A stretch of DNA of 64,000 bases from positions 3,410,001-3,474,000 of the forward strand of contig NZ_CP036348.1 in the NCBI RefSeq assembly GCF_007753095.1, in the 5' to 3' direction. How positions within the stretch are numbered: the stretch's first letter is position 1; each line of letters begins with the position of its first letter. The position numbers and the translations under genes were made by a program. The notes below the pieces were generated by a model, which was not told where the DNA came from, ran no database searches, and saw only the letters and a list, made by a program, of their open reading frames with translations. The stretch is from Rosistilla carotiformis (GTDB lineage: Bacteria > Planctomycetota > Planctomycetia > Pirellulales > Pirellulaceae). Shown here in pieces: positions 8,659 through 16,617 of the stretch.

Positions 8659-9972
8659 CTAGCGAGATTCCGCATCACGCTTTCGGCGGCCCAAGGGATG
8701 AAGCCTGGTGGAGGCCTGCTGACCGGCTTCGGAGTTCGTCTGAGTGCGTCGCCGTAGCGATAAACATGAAGCGACCGCAATGACACCAACGGCCGAGGCC
8801 CAGTGGTTTGTGGCGGCAAGCGATTCAAAAACAATCGCAAGCTGGCTAGGATCGTTGCGACCTTCATCGCCAGGCGATTGCGCGTCGGCTTCCACAAACA
8901 ATTGAGTCATGTTCATGCCACCATACGAGATTGCCATCCCCACGAGTTCAGTCGTCGCGCCGGCGGTAAGATCGATCATCTGGTCGTGGACGATCTGAGT
9001 GAATGAGCGATCGCCATTGTTCGGTTGAACGATCCAGCGGTCCAATGCATCGCCAAATCGGTCGCCACTTCTATGCCAATGTTGCCATCGTTGTGCGGCG
9101 TCGCTTTCACCGCGAAGAATGTCGGCGTAATCCGATCGCAAAAAGCCATCCTGCTTATCGACCCCGAGTGCCGAGAAAGGGGATGACTTCGAACCGGTGA
9201 GTTCGATTGCTCGCAAGCTTTCCGACCAGTCCAGGGCATCCCAAGCGATGGAGTCGCGTCCCTCACCCCCTGTTTCGGCATCGACAAATTCCCCCGTTTC
9301 ATCCTCGCTCCATTCAAGAATCGCTCGATCGATTCGGGCAGCGGTTTGGCCGTCGGAGGCGTCGTCGTCCGCTACGGGGGTCGCCGTCGCCACGGGATCG
9401 GGGTGGGCTGTTGCGTCGCCATCGCTGTGGATTGGAGACGCTTCGGAATCGGCTTCGGAATTCGATGCCTGTTCGGTCATCGCATCTTCGGTCCCCGAGT
9501 TGTTCAAGCTCGAGCCCGAATCCGCATGAACCGGTAGCGGCTTCGAACCGGACGAATTGAGGCTTTGCGGTCCATTCCACAACGAATCGTTCCAGTCGAA
9601 CTGCACCGCTTGGACGTTGTTGGGGGATGGATTGCTTGTTAGTAGACGCGCGCGAAGTTCCGGTAGGGCGACGAACGTGAATTGAGGCGTCGCTGAATAG
9701 GTTGCGGCCCCATTGCCATTGGGATGATTGTGCCAATCAGGTCGGGCGTCCGATGGCGGAACACTGCGGAAGCCACGCGCTGAGAAGACTTCATACGTCA
9801 TCACCGAATCGGCAACGCGCACATCGACCGTTCCCAAAGGTCGAACGTTGTTGGGGCGATCGGATTCGAGCAAGCCATCGGCAAACGAAACCACATCGCC
9901 TGCCAACATCGAACGCGATTCGAGCGATTCGATGCGAAAGGGACGCCGAGTTTTGGCAGCTGGCTTTTTCAT
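8659..9972 (-). CDS. LEPR-XLL-type exported protein, third gene of sigma/kinase unit
   Basis: A 437-residue protein without a recognised enzyme domain. Residues 12-25 (FRIESLESRSMLAG) match the LEPR-XLL N-terminal motif that planctomycetes place on large surface or secreted proteins. The middle (about residues 150-220) is rich in Asp, Ala, Thr, Ser and Pro. Near the C-terminus a hydrophobic stretch (about 390-405, SAVGVIAVASCLSL) is followed by RRR and a basic tail, a layout reminiscent of sorting or anchoring signals. Its ATG overlaps the kinase stop (ATGA), so it is translated with the kinase. A role as surface output or sensor of that module is inference only. Confidence 0.65.
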   Translation of the reverse strand: MKKPAAKTRRPFRIESLESRSMLAGDVVSFADGLLESDRPNNVRPLGTVDVRVADSVMTYEVFSARGFRSVPPSDARPDWHNHPNGNGAATYSATPQFTFVALPELRARLLTSNPSPNNVQAVQFDWNDSLWNGPQSLNSSGSKPLPVHADSGSSLNNSGTEDAMTEQASNSEADSEASPIHSDGDATAHPDPVATATPVADDDASDGQTAARIDRAILEWSEDETGEFVDAETGGEGRDSIAWDALDWSESLRAIELTGSKSSPFSALGVDKQDGFLRSDYADILRGESDAAQRWQHWHRSGDRFGDALDRWIVQPNNGDRSFTQIVHDQMIDLTAGATTELVGMAISYGGMNMTQLFVEADAQSPGDEGRNDPSQLAIVFESLAATNHWASAVGVIAVASCLSLRRRTQTNSEAGQQASTRLHPLGRRKRDAESR

Positions 9973-12302
9973 AAGTTGGGGTCCACGATCGGTGCCGACT
10001 TCAAGTTCTGTTCAATTTTGTTCAATGCCCTGCGATAATGCAACGCCTGAGGTTGCAAAGCCACCGCATGTCGAGCGCGTTTCAAGGCCTCCGACAACGC
10101 CGCATCAGCGCCCGTCAGATCACCGCGGCCACGCTTCAATACGCTCAAATTGTTCCAAATGCCACCGGCTTGATACGCTAATTCCGCATCCTTGTCGTCG
10201 GATTGAGATAGTGGATCGATAATCGCGATCGCCTGTTGAAACGTCACCTCCGCCGCGTCCGGCGCTTCGTTGGCCGCTTGAGCTCGGCCCAAATTGTTGA
10301 GCGCGATGGCGTATTCGCGACGCAATTCCATGTTCCACGGGAAAGTTTCGAGCATTCGTTCGAACAAAGCGATCGAATCGTCGTAGGCGTTTGCGCTGGC
10401 AGAAAAGTCGTGCGTTTCGAATAGCAACGCCCCTAAATTATTTCGAGCGATCGATGCCTGACGCAGTTGTGCCAACGAACGATCGGTCCGCGTATCGTCC
10501 CAATCACACATTCGGTTCAGATCGGCAGCTGCCGAGATTGCTGCGTCGGTGGCACCGTGGTCATGGAACTCCATGCACAGGTCATTGAGAGCAACGATCA
10601 ATTGGCTGCTAGCATCCGCACTCGCCACCGGTGGCCGGGCGAGGGCCGATTGCGCCTGGGCCAGCTCGTTTCGCGCCGCAGACAGCTCGTTTTTTGCGAC
10701 CCGTAACCGGGCCATGTTCACGTGCGTCAGCCCCTTTGCCAATCGGTTGTTATCCATTTCGGGCAGACGTTCGGCCGACGTGACCGCTTGTTGCAGCCGC
10801 AATTCGGCGGTTGCCAAATCGGCACGGGCTAGGCAAGCTGCGGCCCACTGGTTTTCCGCCCGACACCGCAATCGCGCTTCGTCGATTCGTCCCGCGTCGA
10901 CGTTCAGCAAATCGATCAACTGGCGGTATTTCGTATCCGTGGCGGCGTCGGTTCCGTCGGCCTGCACCAACTCTGCCAGTTGCAAACGAGCCACTTGCAG
11001 ACGCAGCGTGGGATCGATGCTTGCAGACCCCGCGACGCGATCGGTCGATCGAAAACGAAAAGTCGTTGCCGCCAGCCCAATCGCAATCAACAGCGTCAGC
11101 CCGGCGGCGATCATCGCCAACGTGCGTGCATGTTGCCGTAGAATCCGCGACGTGCGGATCCACAAACTTTCGCGGCGCGCGTGGATTCGTTGCCCTTGAG
11201 CGAACCGCGTCAGATCGTCGGCGAATTCGGCTGCGGTTGCATACCGTTGGGTATGATCGGCACGGATCGCTTTAAGGACGATCGTTTCGAGATCGCGTGG
11301 AATACGTGGGTCCCAATGACTCGGGGGCTTGGGGGCGTTTTGATCGATCCGTCTTAGTAGGCGTGCACTGTCGTCGCCCCGAAATAACGGACGCAGCGCT
11401 AACATCTCATAAAGGGTTGCCCCCAAGCCGTAGACATCGGTGTGGGGCCCGATCAGATCGACTCGTCCGCGCGCTTGTTCGGGACTCATGTAGCGGTACG
11501 TTCCGATCAGATCGCCCGTCTTGGTAAGGCTTTGTTCTTGATGGATGCGGACCAACCCAAAATCGGTCAGCCAGAGCTTGCCGTCGCGATCACGAAGCAC
11601 GTTGGAAGGTTTGATGTCGCGGTGAACGATGCCGTTTTGATGGGCTTGATGCAGCGCGTCGGCAATTTCAGCGGACCGCAACGCGATTTGGCGGAAACGA
11701 TCGTTGCCCGACAGTAGCGATCCACTGGCGGTATCGGCAGCATCGCGACGGCGCGCGCGCGCAGCGGCGATGTGTTGGTCCAATGAATCACCATCGATCC
11801 GCTGCATCGAATAATAGTGAACCGCTTCGTCGCAACCGATGTCATAAACCGGAACGATGTTCGGATGGGAAAGCGATTGCGCGGCGCGGGCTTCGCGGGC
11901 AAAGCGTTCGATCAATCCATCATTCAGCGACGAACCAAAGGCCAGGATTTTCAGGGCGACCGGGTGTTGATTCCGTTTGTCGATCGCGGCATAGACAATG
12001 CCCATCGCGCCGCGTCCGATCTCCTCTCCTAGTTCGTAATCGACCAAACGGCTTGCGCGATCCGATTCGGAAAATGAAGGCTGGACGTGGCTGTTGTGGA
12101 CCTGTTGGATCAGATTTAAGCCCGATAGGTAGTCGCGCAGCGGCCGCGCCAAGTGCGGATGCTGTGCAACAATCGTTTCGATATCGGGCTGTCGTCCCTC
12201 TTCGCTCGCGATCAAATATTGATCGAGCAGTTCGACCAACAGCGTTTGATCGGCGGCCGACAGATCGTCCAACCCGGCTGTTGAGTTCTCGGTGCGACTC
12301 AT
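9969..12302 (-). CDS. Membrane Ser/Thr protein kinase with C-terminal helical repeats
   Basis: Hanks-type kinase of 777 residues. Residues 1-85 form a helical leader seen in planctomycete kinases. The kinase domain spans about 88-370: glycine loop IGRGAMGIVY, Lys118, HRDIKPSN at 227-234 and DFG at 247-249, all intact, so it should be active. One hydrophobic helix (about 394-413) follows, then roughly 350 residues of alpha-helical, Ala/Leu-rich TPR-like repeats that would lie across the membrane. It overlaps the sigma-factor gene by ATGA upstream and the LEPR-XLL gene by ATGA downstream. Control of the sigma factor by phosphorylation is likely by analogy with other planctomycete ECF/kinase pairs, but is inferred. 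Confidence 0.93.
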   Translation of the reverse strand: MSRTENSTAGLDDLSAADQTLLVELLDQYLIASEEGRQPDIETIVAQHPHLARPLRDYLSGLNLIQQVHNSHVQPSFSESDRASRLVDYELGEEIGRGAMGIVYAAIDKRNQHPVALKILAFGSSLNDGLIERFAREARAAQSLSHPNIVPVYDIGCDEAVHYYSMQRIDGDSLDQHIAAARARRRDAADTASGSLLSGNDRFRQIALRSAEIADALHQAHQNGIVHRDIKPSNVLRDRDGKLWLTDFGLVRIHQEQSLTKTGDLIGTYRYMSPEQARGRVDLIGPHTDVYGLGATLYEMLALRPLFRGDDSARLLRRIDQNAPKPPSHWDPRIPRDLETIVLKAIRADHTQRYATAAEFADDLTRFAQGQRIHARRESLWIRTSRILRQHARTLAMIAAGLTLLIAIGLAATTFRFRSTDRVAGSASIDPTLRLQVARLQLAELVQADGTDAATDTKYRQLIDLLNVDAGRIDEARLRCRAENQWAAACLARADLATAELRLQQAVTSAERLPEMDNNRLAKGLTHVNMARLRVAKNELSAARNELAQAQSALARPPVASADASSQLIVALNDLCMEFHDHGATDAAISAAADLNRMCDWDDTRTDRSLAQLRQASIARNNLGALLFETHDFSASANAYDDSIALFERMLETFPWNMELRREYAIALNNLGRAQAANEAPDAAEVTFQQAIAIIDPLSQSDDKDAELAYQAGGIWNNLSVLKRGRGDLTGADAALSEALKRARHAVALQPQALHYRRALNKIEQNLKSAPIVDPNL

Positions 12303-13024
12303 CCGGCGGACGCCTCCGCTTCGTATAGCTCACGCAGTTTCTTCAACGCCCGCAACCACAACAATCGCGTCGCGGTGGCGGTGCGTCCCATTTCCAGTGC
12401 GACCTGATCGAACCGTAACCCTTGAAAGTTTCGCAACATGATGACTTGCTGGTAATGTTCGGGCAATTCATCCAACAGGTCGACCAATCGACGCGATTCC
12501 TCGCCACGGCTGACGATTCGGCTGGCCGTCGATTGATCTGAAGCTAGTAGACTGGCGAGTCCGGCGGCGCTCGAATCGACCGAACCAGCCACTTGGTCCA
12601 ACGATACCTCGCGGCGGACGTCCCGTTTGTCCGCTTTCATGTGGCGTTCGATTGCGCGAAATAGGTTCCGCGACAGAATCACTCGCAACCACGCCGAAAA
12701 CTGCTCCGACGATTGGCCGCGAAAATCACCAAAATCCCGATGGGCAGCAAGCATTGTGTCTTGCACGATATCCGATGCGCTGACGCGTTGGCCCAGTCGA
12801 TGGCTGATCTGCGAAGCAGCCAAGACGCGCAGGTAGCTGCGGTAGGTCTCCAGCAGACCGCCCAAAGCTTCTGTTTCGCCGTCGCGGGCTTTCGAGAAGG
12901 CTTCTTCAAATTGCAAAGACTTCGCCCTGTTCGATGGTGCAATTCCCAAGGCCGTTGCCCGGTGAAAACGCGGGTCCGATTCCCGATGGGTATAAACTGA
13001 TGGCGGAGAGAAAGTCCTGACCAC
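12299..13024 (-). CDS. ECF-type RNA polymerase sigma factor
   Basis: Sigma-70-family factor of the ECF type. Region 2 contains SASDIVQDTMLAAHRDF and the FSAWLRVILSRN block, and region 4 ends with LPEHYQQVIMLRNFQG and an HTH (FDQVALEMGRTATATRLLW). The usual sigma 1 and 3 regions are absent. The GTG at 13024 is the longest start; the domain begins at SLQFEEAF about 37 residues in, so a later TTG or GTG is possible. Its stop overlaps the kinase start (ATGA). The partner kinase, rather than a classical anti-sigma factor, is probably the regulator, as in planctomycete ECF-STK groups. Confidence 0.9.
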   Translation of the reverse strand: MVRTFSPPSVYTHRESDPRFHRATALGIAPSNRAKSLQFEEAFSKARDGETEALGGLLETYRSYLRVLAASQISHRLGQRVSASDIVQDTMLAAHRDFGDFRGQSSEQFSAWLRVILSRNLFRAIERHMKADKRDVRREVSLDQVAGSVDSSAAGLASLLASDQSTASRIVSRGEESRRLVDLLDELPEHYQQVIMLRNFQGLRFDQVALEMGRTATATRLLWLRALKKLRELYEAEASAG

Positions 13025-13450
13025 CCGTTAGATAAGGTAGTGGATTCTAGCCGGAATCCGCTAAGAAATCCAGTTTAGCCGTAGCCCAACCAATGGGTAA
13101 AACCCTGTTTCCATGGTGCGCCGCGAACGGTTCGATCGATGTTTGGCCTATGCCGCGAACCGCTGGCGACCTTTCCGCCGCCCGTTCGCCCATGACGGAT
13201 TATCCGTTTTCAATGTCTCCACGGTGCCGGGATCGTCCGGGGTTCGATTGCAACGGTTCTTCCGGACATGCTAGCTGCTTGTACGTTCGCCGCGTGGCGA
13301 GGGGGCGGACTGTGGCGGAGTGGAAGGGGACCAAATGCGGTTTTGCCAAGGAGGACCGCTTGCCCCGCGTGGCATCGGGGCAGCGGAATGCTAGAATCAA
13401 TGGCCTGAAATTCGCGGTAAACGCAACCGATCGCCGAGGCCTTGCTTTCC
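13025..13450. other. Intergenic region between divergent sigma factor and glnE
   Basis: About 426 bp with no supportable gene. It must hold the promoters of both the sigma-factor unit (leftward) and glnE (rightward). A 6-bp inverted repeat GGATTC/GAATCC with a 6-base loop lies at 13042-13059, close to the sigma-factor start. A 124-codon frame at 13093-13467 crosses the region but has no recognisable protein character. Confidence 0.5.
13369..13397 (+). promoter_or_regulatory. Candidate sigma-70-type promoter for glnE
   Basis: GTGGCA (13369-13374, four of six matches to TTGACA) and TAGAAT (13392-13397, five of six to TATAAT) are separated by 17 bases, ending 53 bases before the glnE ATG. Found by eye, so chance occurrence is possible. 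Confidence 0.4.
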
Positions 13451-16400
13451 ATGTCTTTGACCAATGAGAACGATCAACTGACCGATCCCGAAGCGGCAGC
13501 TCAATGGCTGAAATCGTTGGGAGTCGAGGATTCGGAACGGGGCTTGGAATCGCTCACTTCGATCCGCCGTGGCGGCCTGAACGACGAGATGTTTGGATTT
13601 CTGTGCAGCCAGCTGGCCAGTCATCTACCCGACGCTAGCGACCGCGACAGCGCGTTGGCGAACTTGGATCGTTTCATCGCCGCCTCGCGAAGCCCTCAGT
13701 CCCTGGTCGCGCTGTTCGAACGCGATCGCAGTTCGTTTCCAACGTTGCTGCGGATTTTTTCCACCAGTCAGTATCTCGCCGATCAATTGGTCCGTGCTCC
13801 GGATTCTTTCGATCTGGTTCGGATCACCGATGGACAACCGGTCGCCTATCAGGTTCTGATCGACGATCTGTTGAGCGATCTTTCAACGGCGCGGGATGAA
13901 GAAGGAGTGATGCGGGTGTTGCGCGTCTATAAGCAGCGTGAAACCCTACGGATCGCGTACGGCGATTTCATTCGCGAAGCTCCTTTGGAACGGGTCACCC
14001 AACAGATCTCTTTCCTTGCCGATGCGATCACCCAAGGGGCGGTCATCGCGGCCCAACGGTTGTTGGAAGATGCACGCGGTTTCCCCGTGCGACTCGATGG
14101 GAGACGGGCCCGTCTGGTCGTCCTGGCATTAGGGAAATTGGGCGGTTCGGAATTGAATTACAGCAGCGATATCGATCTGATGTTCCTGTGTGACGAAGCG
14201 GAAAAGACCAACGGCACGCGATCGATTCCGGCTGCGGAATACTTCGAGCGATTGACGCGGATGGTGATCCGATTGCTGGACGAACCGACGGAACTGGGGT
14301 CGGCGTATCGAGTCGATCTTCGAATTCGTCCCCACGGCGAAAATGGTCCGCCGGTTTCGGACATCGCGTCGGCGATTCGTTATTACGATTCCAGTGGTCG
14401 GACCTGGGATCGCCAAGCGTTGATTAAAGCCCGACCAATCGCAGGGGACTTGGATTTGGGGCACGAGTTTCTGTCGGCCTTGAAGCCATGGATCTATCGG
14501 CGTTTTCTCAGTCGCGTCGACATCGCCGGGATTCGTCACATCAAACGGCGAATCGAAAAGCGAGCGAAACGGGCGGGGGACGAAGCGCGGAATGTCAAAA
14601 CGGGGCACGGGGGAATTCGCGATATCGAGTTTTCCATCCAATTCCTGCAGTTGCTCAACGGCGCCGATCTGGAACCGGTGCGGACGGGCAATACCCTCAA
14701 CGCGATCGATGCGTTACAGCAGGTTGGCTGTCTGACGCCGCAAGAAGCAACGGTGTTGTCGGAGAACTACAAATTCCTCCGAAGCGTCGAACATCACCTG
14801 CAGATCATGTTCGATTTGGAAACGCATACCATCCCCAGCGACCCACGCGAACTGACACGGTTCTGTTGGCGTATGGGGTATCGCGATGCCGACGGACCGC
14901 AATCGGTCGCGGCGTTTGGTGCCAAATTAGCCGAGATGCAGTTGGTCAATCGCCGGATCCTCGACCATTTGTTGCACGATGCTTTCGGCGATGAAGAACA
15001 GGTGCCAATCGAGACCGAATTGGTTTTGGATCCCGATCCCAGCGATCAGCAGATCGCCGAAGCGTTGCAGCCGTTTGAATTCGCCGATCCGAAGCAGGCC
15101 TATCAGTTGTTGATGGAGCTGGCGAACGAAAAGATTCCGTTTCTTTCGACGCGGCGTTGCCGGCACTTCCTGGCTGCGATCGCGCCACGCTTGCTGGCGT
15201 CGGTCGCCAAAACCCCCGATCCGTCGCTCGCCTTGGAGAATATGGTCCGGGTGAGCGATTCGTTGGGTGGCAAGAGCGCGTTGTGGGAACTGGCCAGCTT
15301 TGCTCCAGCGACGCTAGAAATGGTCGTCCGCTTGTCGGCGGTTGGGCCTTATTTGATCGGGATTTTGACCAGTAATCCGGGCATGATCGACGAATTGATG
15401 GATTCTTTGATCTTGAACCGTTTGCCTTCGTACGAAGAACTCGATTCGTTGGCGACCGAGATGTGTCGTGGTGCCGAAGACGTGCCGCGGATTCTATTCA
15501 GCTTCCGCAATTCGGTCCATCTGCGCGTCGGCGTTCGCGACGTTTTAGGGAAGGATGACATCCAGTCGACGCACCAAACGTTGGCCGATTGCGCGGAGAT
15601 CTGCATCCATCGAATTGTGCAAGAACAATACGAGGTCTTGGCCCGGCGATTCGGTGATCCGCAGACCCGCGACGGTCGACCGTGCGATTTGGTGATCCTT
15701 GCGGTCGGTAAATTGGGCGGACGCGAACCGAACTACCACAGCGATCTGGATTTGATGTTCCTTTATGAAAGCGAAGGACATACGCGGCCGCGCCGCGGTG
15801 GTCGCAGCGAAGGAACCACCAACAATCACTTCTTTAATCAACTGTGCCAACGCGCCACGCAACTTGCTAACGCCGTCTCGCCGCAAGGCCGGCTGTATCA
15901 TGTTGATACGAAACTGCGACCCAGTGGCGGCAGCAGCATCTTGGCTGTTCCGTTCGCTCAATTGGTTCACTATTTCGCCGGCGGATCGGGAACGCTTTGG
16001 GAACGGTTGTCGCTGTGCAAGGCACGCCCGATCTACGGTTCCCCCGAAGCGCGGAATCTCGCGATGCAATCGATCCGCGAAGTCGTGAATCAGGCGAGCG
16101 GAATACCCGACCTGCGCGATCAAGTTTGGGAATTGCGGCAGGCCTCGCAGTGCGATGCTTCGGCAAAGAACCTGAAACGGTCTGCCGGTGGCACGATGGA
16201 TGTCGAATTGATCGTGCAGATGTTGCAACTGCAGCACGCGGCGCAACATCCCGAGGTGCTGGTGCCGGGTACGCTGGGAGCTATCGAAAGCTTGCGGCGG
16301 GCTTCGATCCTGGATGGCGAAACGGCGAATCAATTGGAGGATGGTTACGCGTTCTTGCGGCGGGTGGAATCGGCGCTGCGACTGTTAAATACGCCTCAAC

Positions 16401-16543
16401 GACATGATCTGCCAACCGACGAAGATATGTTAGGCAAGTTGGTCTACCTGTTGGGATTCGGGGATTCCGAGTCATTGATCGCACAATGTGAGAGCCATCA
16501 GCGCATGCATCGCGAGATCTTCCAACGCGTTTGCAATCGATAG
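13451..16543 (+). CDS. glnE: Bifunctional glutamine synthetase adenylyltransferase/adenylyl-removing enzyme
   Basis: Adds AMP to and removes it from a tyrosine of glutamine synthetase, tuning ammonia assimilation. Both nucleotidyltransferase domains are present: the N-terminal deadenylylase has GKLGGSELNYSSDIDLMF near residue 228 and the C-terminal adenylylase has GKLGGREPNYHSDLDLMF near 753. Each is followed by helical partners with GHGGIRDIEFSIQFLQ and GGTMDVELIVQMLQLQ. At 1,030 residues it is slightly longer than E. coli GlnE. ATG at 13451 was chosen over an in-frame TTG three codons earlier. No glnA or glnB gene is adjacent. It is convergent with ftsK. Confidence 0.95.
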   Translation: MSLTNENDQLTDPEAAAQWLKSLGVEDSERGLESLTSIRRGGLNDEMFGFLCSQLASHLPDASDRDSALANLDRFIAASRSPQSLVALFERDRSSFPTLLRIFSTSQYLADQLVRAPDSFDLVRITDGQPVAYQVLIDDLLSDLSTARDEEGVMRVLRVYKQRETLRIAYGDFIREAPLERVTQQISFLADAITQGAVIAAQRLLEDARGFPVRLDGRRARLVVLALGKLGGSELNYSSDIDLMFLCDEAEKTNGTRSIPAAEYFERLTRMVIRLLDEPTELGSAYRVDLRIRPHGENGPPVSDIASAIRYYDSSGRTWDRQALIKARPIAGDLDLGHEFLSALKPWIYRRFLSRVDIAGIRHIKRRIEKRAKRAGDEARNVKTGHGGIRDIEFSIQFLQLLNGADLEPVRTGNTLNAIDALQQVGCLTPQEATVLSENYKFLRSVEHHLQIMFDLETHTIPSDPRELTRFCWRMGYRDADGPQSVAAFGAKLAEMQLVNRRILDHLLHDAFGDEEQVPIETELVLDPDPSDQQIAEALQPFEFADPKQAYQLLMELANEKIPFLSTRRCRHFLAAIAPRLLASVAKTPDPSLALENMVRVSDSLGGKSALWELASFAPATLEMVVRLSAVGPYLIGILTSNPGMIDELMDSLILNRLPSYEELDSLATEMCRGAEDVPRILFSFRNSVHLRVGVRDVLGKDDIQSTHQTLADCAEICIHRIVQEQYEVLARRFGDPQTRDGRPCDLVILAVGKLGGREPNYHSDLDLMFLYESEGHTRPRRGGRSEGTTNNHFFNQLCQRATQLANAVSPQGRLYHVDTKLRPSGGSSILAVPFAQLVHYFAGGSGTLWERLSLCKARPIYGSPEARNLAMQSIREVVNQASGIPDLRDQVWELRQASQCDASAKNLKRSAGGTMDVELIVQMLQLQHAAQHPEVLVPGTLGAIESLRRASILDGETANQLEDGYAFLRRVESALRLLNTPQRHDLPTDEDMLGKLVYLLGFGDSESLIAQCESHQRMHREIFQRVCNR

Positions 16544-16572
16544 TTTCGTTGCACGATCGTCGCTCGGGGGGC

Positions 16573-16602
16573 GGGGGACGCGTGAAGTGATGCGCGTGCC
16601 CC
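16573..16602. terminator. Candidate hairpin between convergent glnE and ftsK
   Basis: GGGGGACGCG (16573-16582) pairs with CGCGTGCCCC (16593-16602) with one mismatch and a 10-base loop. It sits in the 74-bp gap between two converging genes, where a bidirectional terminator is expected. There is no T-tract, so it is not a classical intrinsic terminator. Confidence 0.35.
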
Positions 16603-16617
16603 GTATGGGCAGTCGGA

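Noticed and set aside
13093-13467. A 124-codon frame in the gap before glnE
   Set aside because: Overlaps the glnE start, odd composition, no ribosome-binding site and no recognisable domain.
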